From: SZAS-7 sp964514655
GTDB lineage: Bacteria > Chlamydiota > Chlamydiia > Chlamydiales > FEN-1388
Reading direction: 5' to 3'
DNA: 64,000 nucleotides
Assembly: GCA_964514655.1 (NCBI GenBank)
Contig: CAZEQY010000002.1
Location: forward strand, 124,001 to 188,000
Numbering within the stretch: position 1 is the first letter of the stretch; every line of letters begins with the position of its first letter. Positions 18,485-26,773 of the stretch are shown here, piece after piece. A program made the position numbers and the translations under genes. The notes under the pieces are model-generated. The model saw only the letters and a program-made list of their open reading frames with translations. It was not told the origin of the DNA and made no database searches.

Positions 18485-19866
18485 AAAGATACTCCTGGAA
18501 GTAATGTATCGGGAAGGATAAGTTTTTTAGTTTCTTGTGAAGCAACTGGATAGGCAACATAGTCACACGCAAAATAGCCTGATGGGCGATAGTTGCCACT
18601 GCATCCTATTCCACCAAAAGGTGCCTGGCTACTTGCACCAGTTGTAGGCATGTTCCAGTTAACAACTCCTGCTCTAATTTCAGTATAAAATTGTTGGTAT
18701 TCTTCGTAGGAATCTGACAAAAGCCCCGCTACAAGGCCAAATGAGGTGTTATTTGCCTCTTTGATTGCCTCTTTAAGAGTGCTTACACGAATAACCTGAA
18801 GTATCGGCCCAAATAGCTCTTCATCCTTCATAGCACAGCCTGTCATATCAATAATCGCAGGGGATAAAAAGGTTTTATTTTTGCAAACAAGCTCTACAAG
18901 AGATTTTCCAGGCAATTTATTATAGGCCTGAACAAGATGGTCTGCAGCTTCTTGAGATACTACTGGCCCCATAAATGGTTCTGGGCGATCTGTATAAGCA
19001 CCAACCTGCAGCGACTTAGTAGCAGCAATAAGAGGCTCTAACACCTCGTTGTTAGTAACAATAAGACGCCTTGCACAGGAGCAGCGCTGACCAGAAGTAA
19101 TGAATGCAGACTGAATACTTGCATAGACAGCTGCCTGAACATCTTGTACGTTTGAAACAATAAGGGGATTATTGCCCCCCATTTCAAGAGCTAAAATACG
19201 CCCTGGATAGTTTAGACTTGCTTGAGATATCGCGCGGCCAACTCCTACACTTCCTGTAAAAAAGACGCCTGTAACTTCCGGATGGCTCAAAATAGCTTCT
19301 CCAGTCATTTTTGCACCCTGCACAAGGTTAAGAACACCATCTGGAAGTCCAGCCTCTTTAAAAAGCTCGCACATCACATAACCTACCTTTGGCGTCTTTT
19401 CACTTGGCTTAAAGAGAATAGTGTTTCCCGCAAGAAGTGCCGGAACAATGTGGCCATTTGGCAAATGACCAGGAAAATTAAAGGGTCCAAATACAGCTAC
19501 AACACCGTGAGGATGAAAGCGTGTAGCAATAGTGGTATTGCCTGATTGGACAACCTTTTCGTTGCAGCGCTCATGATAGGCATCTATCGAGATTGCCACT
19601 TTGTTGATCATTGCCTGCACTTCTGTAAGCGACTCCCAAAAGGGCTTTCCCATCTCTTCAGAAATCGTAGTAGCTACAAGGTCTTTTTTTTCTTTTAATA
19701 GTGCGCTATAGCGTGTCAAGATAGCAGCTCGTCTCTCTAGCCCAAGTGCAAGCCAGGCGCTATAGGCCTGCATAGCGCGTTTAACAGCCTTTTGGACATC
19801 GCGAGCAGTTGCTTCTTCTACTTGCCAAACAACATTGCCTGTAGCTGGGTTATACGAGGTAATCAT
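18481..19866 (-). CDS. astD: Succinylglutamate-semialdehyde dehydrogenase
   Basis: 461 residues, an aldehyde dehydrogenase oxidising N-succinylglutamate 5-semialdehyde to succinylglutamate with NAD+. Catalytic Glu lies in LALEMGGNNPLIV and the nucleophilic Cys in SGQRCSCARRL; FTGSVGVGRAI is the cofactor loop. The N-terminus SYNPATGNVVW and the ASSQAPFGGIGCSGNYRPSG end fit AstD rather than other aldehyde dehydrogenases. Four-base overlaps with astA upstream and astB downstream show a single operon. Confidence 0.9.
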   Translation of the reverse strand: MITSYNPATGNVVWQVEEATARDVQKAVKRAMQAYSAWLALGLERRAAILTRYSALLKEKKDLVATTISEEMGKPFWESLTEVQAMINKVAISIDAYHERCNEKVVQSGNTTIATRFHPHGVVAVFGPFNFPGHLPNGHIVPALLAGNTILFKPSEKTPKVGYVMCELFKEAGLPDGVLNLVQGAKMTGEAILSHPEVTGVFFTGSVGVGRAISQASLNYPGRILALEMGGNNPLIVSNVQDVQAAVYASIQSAFITSGQRCSCARRLIVTNNEVLEPLIAATKSLQVGAYTDRPEPFMGPVVSQEAADHLVQAYNKLPGKSLVELVCKNKTFLSPAIIDMTGCAMKDEELFGPILQVIRVSTLKEAIKEANNTSFGLVAGLLSDSYEEYQQFYTEIRAGVVNWNMPTTGASSQAPFGGIGCSGNYRPSGYFACDYVAYPVASQETKKLILPDTLLPGVSL

Positions 19867-20882
19867 ATGCTCTTTGGGTTAAGGATTCTGACATACTCTC
19901 CAATGCCAATATTCAGGTGAGCAGCAGCTTCGGCACTTATGCCAACTGTATCATCATCGATGAACGCTAGGGGAGTAGAAGTTGCACGAAAGTCTAAGCG
20001 TTCGTTCGAAACAAAGTAGTGCTGTACATGCTGGTCTACATCTTCAATCTTTGCCACATATACGCGCTTTGAACGCAATATAGCTCGGATGTTTTCCTTT
20101 TTAGCTAATAGTTTTGGGCCGCCGTCTATAACATCAATTTCATTGGTAACTTCAAAACCTTGTCGCACAAGAAGATCGTATGCGCCTTGAGTTTCTTTAT
20201 CTACCTTGCCAATGGCGTCCTGAACAATTTTTGGCAATAGATCTACGTAGATAGGATACTGGGGCAAAAACTGGCCAATGAAACTCCTACCATAGTTCAT
20301 CATCTCCTGCACCTTCGTAAAGCTTACATCAAAAAAATGCTTTCCAATAGCTTCCCAAAAAAGCGATGTACCATCGTGTATTGGACCTCTAAGCTCTGAA
20401 ATAAAGCTGCCCGTAAAGCGCTCTAAAAAACATGCAGCAAAAAGAAAGCGCGAAAACGAAAGGAGCTTGCCAACGCCGGATCCTCGCGCTTGGGGATCAA
20501 CAAAAAGAGAGCCTACTTCTGATGGACCTCGTGCGTAGGATACAGGATTTAAAATCGGAAGCTGCTTTACCACTTCAGAAAGCGGGGAGTTGACGGTGGC
20601 ATATTCAAGTCTAAAGAAGTATAGAGGCTCATTGCCACCAGATGTCGCTGATATCGCTGCAACGCCAAGAAGTTTTTTTGTTGCCGTGTCCTCTGCTACA
20701 AAGAGATAAAACTGGTTATCCGGTTCTACATAGCTTTCAGAAAATGAATGTAGTGCCCGATCAAATCGATGCTCAAGCAGTCGCTCACTTTTTGGCAATG
20801 TATAGAAGTTAATATGCGCCTGAAAAGCAAGCTGTACATACCCTGTAAAGTCATCTTTTGCTATTCGGCGTATAATAATCAT
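19863..20882 (-). CDS. astA: Arginine N-succinyltransferase
   Basis: 339 residues, near the family norm of 344. It transfers succinyl from succinyl-CoA to the alpha-amino group of arginine, the first committed step of the AST pathway. Recognised by IIIRRIAKDDF at the N-terminus, EVGSLFVDPQARGSGVGKLLS with the acyl-CoA-binding loop, the long AstA-specific region, and ending VDQHVQHYFVSN through VRIL. It overlaps astC-like and astD by four bases each. Confidence 0.92.
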   Translation of the reverse strand: MIIIRRIAKDDFTGYVQLAFQAHINFYTLPKSERLLEHRFDRALHSFSESYVEPDNQFYLFVAEDTATKKLLGVAAISATSGGNEPLYFFRLEYATVNSPLSEVVKQLPILNPVSYARGPSEVGSLFVDPQARGSGVGKLLSFSRFLFAACFLERFTGSFISELRGPIHDGTSLFWEAIGKHFFDVSFTKVQEMMNYGRSFIGQFLPQYPIYVDLLPKIVQDAIGKVDKETQGAYDLLVRQGFEVTNEIDVIDGGPKLLAKKENIRAILRSKRVYVAKIEDVDQHVQHYFVSNERLDFRATSTPLAFIDDDTVGISAEAAAHLNIGIGEYVRILNPKSI

Positions 20883-22231
20883 GGCTTCATCTCAACTATT
20901 GTTTTTTCGATGATCTGCATGATTGGCGCGACATCATCTTTTGTCATAGCTCCGACAGGTAGCAAAAAGCGTACGCGCGTGGGGTTTGATCCTGCCACAA
21001 AACTTAACACGCCATTTGCAAAGAGCTTTTGCACGAAAAGTTTTGCAATAGCATCAGAGCCATCAAAGGGCGTAAAGGCAACCATAGAGGCATATCCATA
21101 TGGCCCGTGAAGGCACTTATATTTGTTATGAAGGGCTATGAGGCTGTTTCTAAACTCGTCACTTATAGTTGCAATTTTTCCGTTAGGACCAAAAAAGTTG
21201 TTATTGAGAGCATAGTTCACAATAAAACCACTTGCCCTGATTGCACTTGTAGATGCTGTAAAAGTCTGGCTCAACAGTCCCGGACGAGGGGAAAAGTTTT
21301 TATTATATAGCGTTGCACAAGCTGGGGAGACCTTGCCAATTGTTACAATATCAACAAGACCTTCCAAACCAAACTCCTGAAAGGCAAATAGACTTGTAGT
21401 GCGCATAAAGGTCTGCACTTCATCTGCCCACACTGCTATATCATGTGCCCGTAAAACCTGTATAAGAGCTTTAAAAAAGCTTGGAGGTGCAGTCCAAAAG
21501 CCGCCTTCACCCTGAATAAGCTCCATGCACATAACAGCATGCTGCTTAGGATAGCGCTTGATATGTGCTTTTAGTGCCTCTATAGAGCGATCTGGGTTAT
21601 GCTCATCATAAAAGGGGATATAATCCACAGTCACTGTTGCAGGTAGACCTTCACGAAACCCTGGTTTGTCTGTAATTTGCGACAGGGCAAGGGTTCTTCC
21701 AGCAAACGACCGCTCAAAGGCAAGTATGCGTGTTGCAGGGTGCTTTTTTTGAAAACAGATTTTCAGACAGTTTTCACAAGCCATAGCACCTGATGTAGAC
21801 AAAAAGCAGTGATCAAAGCCGGAGAGTTCTGTATAAAGGCGCATGAGGTCTAAAGAGTCTTTATTTTGCTGCAGATTTCCTTGCATCACTGTATCACTAA
21901 GTGCAGCTTCTATACTCGTTTCGACAAGAGCTTCAGCGCTATGTCCAAAATAGTGTACGCCAATTCCGGAAATAAGATCATACTTACAGCTACCATCTAA
22001 AAGCTCTACAAGCGCACCGGATCCAACGCCACTACCGATAAACGGATAGTACAGCGGATGGCCACGAAACTGCTCAAACTCTGCTAAGTAAGACTCAAAC
22101 TTAGCCTGGAGTGCCTCTTTTGGCCCTTCAACGCCGTGAAAAGCTTTTTTGGCATCTACAAGGGCATCGTGGATGAGCTTTTTTGCCTCTTTAAGCCGTG
22201 GATCTTGTAATAAGCGCTCTACTTTAAGCAC
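20879..22231 (-). CDS. astC: Class III aminotransferase, probable succinylornithine transaminase
   Basis: 450 residues, about 45 longer than AstC of enteric bacteria, mainly at the N-terminus. PLP-binding features are STSGAMACENCLK, the WADEVQTFMRT Asp and the Schiff-base Lys in TIGKVSPA. ELIQGEGG is conserved in the class. In the AST pathway it would move the delta-amino group of succinylornithine to 2-oxoglutarate. Sequence alone fits several class III enzymes (ornithine, lysine-epsilon or GABA aminotransferases); the call depends on its place in the operon between the M20 hydrolase and astA. Confidence 0.75.
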   Translation of the reverse strand: MLKVERLLQDPRLKEAKKLIHDALVDAKKAFHGVEGPKEALQAKFESYLAEFEQFRGHPLYYPFIGSGVGSGALVELLDGSCKYDLISGIGVHYFGHSAEALVETSIEAALSDTVMQGNLQQNKDSLDLMRLYTELSGFDHCFLSTSGAMACENCLKICFQKKHPATRILAFERSFAGRTLALSQITDKPGFREGLPATVTVDYIPFYDEHNPDRSIEALKAHIKRYPKQHAVMCMELIQGEGGFWTAPPSFFKALIQVLRAHDIAVWADEVQTFMRTTSLFAFQEFGLEGLVDIVTIGKVSPACATLYNKNFSPRPGLLSQTFTASTSAIRASGFIVNYALNNNFFGPNGKIATISDEFRNSLIALHNKYKCLHGPYGYASMVAFTPFDGSDAIAKLFVQKLFANGVLSFVAGSNPTRVRFLLPVGAMTKDDVAPIMQIIEKTIVEMKP

Positions 22232-22241
22232 TGCTATCCTC

Positions 22242-23510
22242 CTAAAGTGCGATTATTGTTTTAGGTATATCATACACATATTCTCCTGCACCAAGACGCA
22301 TCACTAAAAGCGCTGCAAGCTTGGCCCTTTGTGGCAGGCTGTCGATCATCAAAAACTCGTTGTGGGTATGGATGTTGCCACCTGTTGGACCAAGTGTGTC
22401 TACCGTTGAAAGACCACATGATGAAAGGAAGTTTCCGTCACATGCACCCCTTGATGGTTTTGTTGCAAATTTCATGTTAAGATCTTTAGAGCATGTTTCA
22501 AGCCATTCCAATATTTTTTCAGTGCCAAAATCTACCATTTTTGGGGGGTTAGAGCCCTCCTCGTGTAGCTCCATCCAGATTCCATCGCGGGTAGAATGCT
22601 TTTTCACAAGTTCTCTAATAGCATTAAGAGCAGATTCGAGCTTATCAGGCTTTGCCGCCCGAACATTTATGCGAAGTATCGCAAGATCAGGAACTACGTT
22701 AAATCCAGCTCCTGCCTTCATCTCGCCGCAATTTACAATAATCTGATCATCAAAATTTTCTGCCTCATCGCCATTTGGTCGCAGGGTGTTTAGGGCTTCT
22801 AGATCTACAATAAGTGGCGCTATCGCAAATATACTTGAACGGCCCTTTGCAAAGTCTCGACCAGCATGGGCAGCTTTTCCTTTTACAACTACGGTAAGCT
22901 TCATAGAGCCGGCTCTTGATGAAACGATCGAGCCATCAGCATGCGATGGTTCAAATAGCAAACCAAGATGATGCCTACTTGCTGCTTCTTGAAAAAGGCT
23001 GTGGGAGCCTGGAGAGCCTATTTCTTCGTCCGGATTAATAATTATTTCCCAGCCAATTTTATGAGCATAGGGTGACTTTTCAACAGCCTGCAGGGCAGTA
23101 AGGAGAACAACAAGACCTCCCTTCATATCGCATACTCCGGGACCAAGTAGGCGTACATTATCTTGCTCAACAACCCGCTGAAAGCTAGAATTTTTGGGAT
23201 ATACTGTATCCATGTGGCCGGCAAAAAGTATTTTCACCGGAGCGTCAGGGCGTTTTGAGATGTGTAGAGCTTTGCCGAGAGGGATAGTATTTTTCTTTCC
23301 TTGGTCATCTACAACAGTGTGTGAGGCAATATCAACCTCTTTCATGTCACCGCCGAGCACCTCAAAACTTTTCTTCAGAGCCTTCATCTGCTCTTCAAGA
23401 CCTTTATAGTTAAAGGCATGTGAGTTAATGTTGCCCCAGGCAACTACGAGGTCTTTCATGTGTTCTCGCTGATGATCAATCCACTGTAGGTAAGGTAGAA
23501 AATGTTCCAT
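22242..23510 (-). CDS. M20-family metallohydrolase, candidate desuccinylase
   Basis: 422 residues from the ATG at 23510 (a longer frame reaches 23528). It is an M20 peptidase/deacylase: GHMDTVYP (metal His and catalytic Asp), GVCDMKGG (bridging Asp), DEEIGSPGS (catalytic Glu pair), and LLFEPSHADG; the dimerisation domain follows. The closest types are carboxypeptidase G2, ArgE and DapE. As first gene of the AST operon, 10 bases before astC, it may remove succinate from N-succinylglutamate, the job of AstE, which is absent here. DapE performs the same chemistry on a related succinyl-amino acid. The substrate is inferred. Confidence 0.8.
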   Translation of the reverse strand: MEHFLPYLQWIDHQREHMKDLVVAWGNINSHAFNYKGLEEQMKALKKSFEVLGGDMKEVDIASHTVVDDQGKKNTIPLGKALHISKRPDAPVKILFAGHMDTVYPKNSSFQRVVEQDNVRLLGPGVCDMKGGLVVLLTALQAVEKSPYAHKIGWEIIINPDEEIGSPGSHSLFQEAASRHHLGLLFEPSHADGSIVSSRAGSMKLTVVVKGKAAHAGRDFAKGRSSIFAIAPLIVDLEALNTLRPNGDEAENFDDQIIVNCGEMKAGAGFNVVPDLAILRINVRAAKPDKLESALNAIRELVKKHSTRDGIWMELHEEGSNPPKMVDFGTEKILEWLETCSKDLNMKFATKPSRGACDGNFLSSCGLSTVDTLGPTGGNIHTHNEFLMIDSLPQRAKLAALLVMRLGAGEYVYDIPKTIIAL

Positions 23511-23558
23511 AGAATGCTCCTTGTACATAAAATCTCATAATACATTATTTTAATTCTA

Positions 23559-23651
23559 TTGCCAAACCTATTTTTTCTCGATCGACGCTTGGCAATAATT
23601 CACCCTATGTGTAAGGTGGCGAAAAAGAGGGTTACCTGTTGTCAGGTAGCC
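23559..23651. other. Hairpins upstream of a small gene
   Basis: TTGCCAA (23559-23565) and TTGGCAA (23589-23595) are inverted copies, and GGTTACCTG / CAGGTAGCC (23630-23651) form a second stem with a four-base loop. They lie in the divergent gap between the AST operon and the gene starting at 23686. Either could be an operator or a leader structure; no match to a known element. Confidence 0.35.
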
Positions 23652-23685
23652 GTCGATACTACTTTCATAATAGCTAGGAGATATA

Positions 23686-23901
23686 ATGGAAAATGATGTT
23701 CATAAGCGAATTAAGAAACTCTTAGCCAAGGAGTATGCTGGATTCGTCTTGATCACCTGTAAGAACCCCGCTAAGAACGGGCAGATGCAGGTTGAAATGA
23801 GCTATGAGGGCGATCCAGTTCTCGCAGCGTATCTTTTAGATGGTGCTCAAGGCCATCTAGATGAGCAAGAGAAGGGATTGGGCATGGAGCTTCTTTCGTG
23901 A
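23686..23901 (+). CDS. Small hypothetical protein
   Basis: 71 residues with a good ribosome-binding site (TAGGAG, eight bases before ATG). It is acidic overall with a short hydrophobic strand (YAGFVLITC). No family recognised. The stop overlaps the GTG start of the nitroreductase-like gene (GTGA), so the two are translationally coupled and may work together. Confidence 0.65.
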   Translation: MENDVHKRIKKLLAKEYAGFVLITCKNPAKNGQMQVEMSYEGDPVLAAYLLDGAQGHLDEQEKGLGMELLS

Positions 23902-24593
23902 AGTCGCTCGATGCTATAATTTCTGAAAGCCGTGAGCCCCTTAGCTTTAGGAGCCAGCTTATTTCAAAAGAACTTATAGAAACTATAGTGGAGTCGTCTC
24001 GACGACTCCATTTTGCTTTTTATCTCCAGCCAACAAATTACTACATAGTAACCGACGAATCCCTCAAAGAAGCTATCTACAAAGCCTGCTTTAAACAGCC
24101 TATCGTAAAACAAGCCCCCGCGATCGTTATCTTTACAGGCGATAGATTTGCTCATAAAGATAAAGAATACCTGCTAGACAAAGCCCTAGAAGCGGGCGAA
24201 ATCACTACCGCTGAAGCAGAAACCACCCAGACAGCTCTAGAGCTACATTTTGATGTCAGCCCACTTGGCCTCGGCTGGTTTGGCAAACTCGTAGGGGCGC
24301 CCCTTATGAGACTTTTTACGACAATGCCCCAAATACCTGCCATCCATAAGCGAGAATTTTTGACCCGTCAGGTGATGAAGTCAGTCATGAGTTTTTATTG
24401 GGCAGCAGAATCTCACGGTTTAAGTGCGAAAATAGTTGAATCTTATGATGAATGGCGTGTTAAATGGGCCGTACATATTCCTTGGCATCAGATTGTTGTT
24501 TCTGTCATGCTAGTAGGATATGCGGAAGAAACAAGAAAAATCCCAGCACCACTTGCTCTAGAAGAAGTTGTGCACTGGAATAAAACGACCTAA
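23898..24593 (+). CDS. Nitroreductase-family-like protein
   Basis: 231 residues starting with GTG. The order of elements fits the FMN-dependent nitroreductase fold: an N-terminal SRR.HFAFYLQPTNYYIV region, FKQPIVKQAPAIVIFTGD (the usual 'strand after KxxxxxAPxxI'), and a C-terminal HIPWHQIVVSVMLVGYAEE resembling the 'ilplG' strand end. A typical FMN-binding SxR.F near the start appears changed (SFRSQ, SSRR). Proteins of this family reduce nitro or quinone compounds with NAD(P)H; its substrate is unknown. Coupled to the small gene before it. Confidence 0.65.
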   Translation: MKSLDAIISESREPLSFRSQLISKELIETIVESSRRLHFAFYLQPTNYYIVTDESLKEAIYKACFKQPIVKQAPAIVIFTGDRFAHKDKEYLLDKALEAGEITTAEAETTQTALELHFDVSPLGLGWFGKLVGAPLMRLFTTMPQIPAIHKREFLTRQVMKSVMSFYWAAESHGLSAKIVESYDEWRVKWAVHIPWHQIVVSVMLVGYAEETRKIPAPLALEEVVHWNKTT

Positions 24594-24605
24594 AATGGTA
24601 TAAGA

Positions 24606-25589
24606 GTGCATTGTATGAGGACAGCAACACTATCAAGACTTAAAACTATCTATTCTGTAGCTGAGCATCTAATCGGCCCGCTACTTGTATTTGTCATCTG
24701 CTATGCACATCACCTCTATTTTGCCGAAGACTTTGTCTCCTCATTTTTTGCTGCTTTTTGCTTGCTAAGCCTTCTTGTAGTCATGGCTATTGAACAATCG
24801 GGTATATTGCTTGCACTTGCTATACAGCTTGCCTTTTTAGGCTGGGTTGCAGTAGCTGAGCCTTTTAGCCTCACTGAGCAGATGCTTTTTTCATCCAGCA
24901 TCTCTTTAGCGCTAGTTGCCACATACTTTAACAAAGACCCGCAAGCTATTCCTGACAATAAAGCACTGACAGACCAAAAAGAAAAGCTCTGGCAAGAGCT
25001 TTTTGATGCGCGCCAAGAGATAAAAACCCTCTACCAGCAAAAGCAAGACGTTGAAGCTAAAGCTCAAGGTGAGCTTCATGAAAAGGATGAAAAGCTCCTT
25101 TTTCTCCAGCACCATCTAGAGGCCGCCCTTGTAGAAAAGGCCCATTTTGTTGAGGATAGAGCTCACTGTGAAGCTGATATCAAAAAGCTTGGCAACCACA
25201 TGCATGAGATGGCGCTCTACCAAGAGACCCTAAGACAAGAAATACTACGCCTAGAAGAGCTACAAAAAAAGCGAGCGCCCACAACAACAACCTCCCCAAG
25301 CCAATACGAATCCCTCTATCGCCAGCTTAAAGACCAGTTTGAAGATAAGCAAAAAGTGCTAGATGATACACGTAAAGAGCTTTTTACTGCCCAGCTAGAG
25401 TTAGATAGTTTAAAGCGCTCTCAAGAAGAGTCCCTAGAAGCCACCCCGGAAGAAAAGCACCTCATGCAAGAGCTAGTAGCCATGCAAGATAAGCTAGATA
25501 CACTCGCTAAGACCCACGATGAACAACTTGTAGGCTACGAAGAAGTCATCCAGGGCCTTCTCAACCAGCTCCAAGAAAAAGCTAAATAG
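24606..25589 (+). CDS. Membrane protein with long coiled coil
   Basis: 327 residues from GTG at 24606; an ATG at 24615 is an equally good start. Residues ~15-110 contain three or four hydrophobic segments (LIGPLLVFVICYAHHLYF, FFAAFCLLSLLVVMAIEQ, ILLALAIQLAFLGWVAV, SISLALVATYF). Residues ~120-325 are a nearly continuous charged coiled coil rich in Glu, Lys, Gln and Leu. Hydrophobic N-terminus plus cytoplasmic coiled coil is the layout of IncA-like inclusion proteins, but a structural inner-membrane role is equally possible. Its 3' end overlaps the convergent aldolase gene by eight bases. Confidence 0.7.
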   Translation: MHCMRTATLSRLKTIYSVAEHLIGPLLVFVICYAHHLYFAEDFVSSFFAAFCLLSLLVVMAIEQSGILLALAIQLAFLGWVAVAEPFSLTEQMLFSSSISLALVATYFNKDPQAIPDNKALTDQKEKLWQELFDARQEIKTLYQQKQDVEAKAQGELHEKDEKLLFLQHHLEAALVEKAHFVEDRAHCEADIKKLGNHMHEMALYQETLRQEILRLEELQKKRAPTTTTSPSQYESLYRQLKDQFEDKQKVLDDTRKELFTAQLELDSLKRSQEESLEATPEEKHLMQELVAMQDKLDTLAKTHDEQLVGYEEVIQGLLNQLQEKAK

Positions 25590-26673
25590 TATCTTTTATG
25601 ATCTGCGGTTTAGCGGCATCGCCGTAGTAGCCATCTTTATAGCGCTTTGCCATTTCTTCAAGAGATACCACCGGCACTTTATCTGCGTGGCCGGCTTGGC
25701 CAAACTCGCGCATGCGGGCTTCGGCAACTTGTTGCATTGCAGCCCGGGCAGGCTTTAAGTAGTCGCGAGGATCAAAATCTGCTGGGTTTTCCATAAAGTA
25801 TTTGCGTATTGCACCTGTCATCGCAAGGCGACTATCGGTATCGACGTTAATTTTAGCTACACCTGCGGCAATACCTTTTTGGATAGCTGTGACGGGAACG
25901 CCATACGTTTCGCGCATCTTGCCCCCATGCTTGTTTATAATCTCTAAAAGCTCTTGTGGAACAGAGCTTGAACCATGCATCACAATATGGGTATTTGGTA
26001 TTTTAGAATGGATTTCTAAGATGCGATCTATCACCAAAACATCGCCTGTTGGTTTTTTAGAAAATTTGTATGCGCCATGAGATGTGCCAATAGCCACTGC
26101 AAGGGCATCAACACCCGTTCGCTTTACAAAGTCTACAGCCTGATCAGGGTCTGTAAGCAGCTGATTGAGTGTTAAGCTGCCTGTTGCACCGTGGCCATCT
26201 TCAGCTTCTCCTGCACCCATGTGCTCTAGTGAGCCAAGTACGCCAAGTTCGCCCTCTACAGAGACACCAAGTGTGTGCGCAATGTCCACAACATAGCGAG
26301 TTACGGCCACATTGTATTCATAGCTAGAAGGGGTTTTGCCATCATCTTCTAATGATCCATCCATCATAACGCTTGTAAAGCCCTGGCGTATCGCGCTAAT
26401 GCATGTTTCGGGGCTATTGCCATGGTCTTGGTGCATGACGATAGGAATTTCTGGATAGAGCTCGCAGGCAGCTAGCATAAGGTGTCGTAAAAAGGCGTCG
26501 TTTGTGTATTTTCTTGCACCTCGGCTTGCCTGGATGATGACGGGGCTTTTTGTGGCTCTTGCGGCCTCCATTACTGCCTGAATCTGTTCCATGTTGTTGA
26601 CGTTTAGGGCACAGCAGCCAAATTTGTTCTGTGCAGCATAGTCAAGAAGTGTGCGTAGAGCAATAAAGGGCAT
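25582..26673 (-). CDS. fba: Class II fructose-bisphosphate aldolase
   Basis: 363 residues from the ATG at 26673, which has AGGAG at the right distance; the frame runs upstream to 26736 without such a site. Zn ligands: HQDHG, VEGELGVLG and HGSSSVP; GTSHGAYKF binds the phosphate and K+. The sequence pattern (ALNVNNMEQIQAVMEAA, MMDGSLEDD) fits the class IIB type. It splits fructose-1,6-bisphosphate to dihydroxyacetone phosphate and glyceraldehyde-3-phosphate, or acts in reverse. Members of the genus Chlamydia use a DhnA-type class I aldolase, so a class II enzyme marks a different metabolic background. Confidence 0.9.
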   Translation of the reverse strand: MPFIALRTLLDYAAQNKFGCCALNVNNMEQIQAVMEAARATKSPVIIQASRGARKYTNDAFLRHLMLAACELYPEIPIVMHQDHGNSPETCISAIRQGFTSVMMDGSLEDDGKTPSSYEYNVAVTRYVVDIAHTLGVSVEGELGVLGSLEHMGAGEAEDGHGATGSLTLNQLLTDPDQAVDFVKRTGVDALAVAIGTSHGAYKFSKKPTGDVLVIDRILEIHSKIPNTHIVMHGSSSVPQELLEIINKHGGKMRETYGVPVTAIQKGIAAGVAKINVDTDSRLAMTGAIRKYFMENPADFDPRDYLKPARAAMQQVAEARMREFGQAGHADKVPVVSLEEMAKRYKDGYYGDAAKPQIIKDTI

Positions 26674-26739
26674 ATTTTTCTCCTGGTATTCTCTACTTTC
26701 ATATAATGTTTTGGGCAAATTAGCAAGTAAAAACACACC

Positions 26740-26767
26740 TTGAATTATTAACTATTTTTTGTATAAT
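26740..26767 (+). promoter_or_regulatory. Promoter placed to give a leaderless transcript
   Basis: TTGAAT (26740-26745), 16-base spacer, TATAAT (26762-26767). The expected transcription start, about seven bases after the -10 box, coincides with the ATG at 26774. Confidence 0.55.
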
Positions 26768-26773
26768 GCGGAT

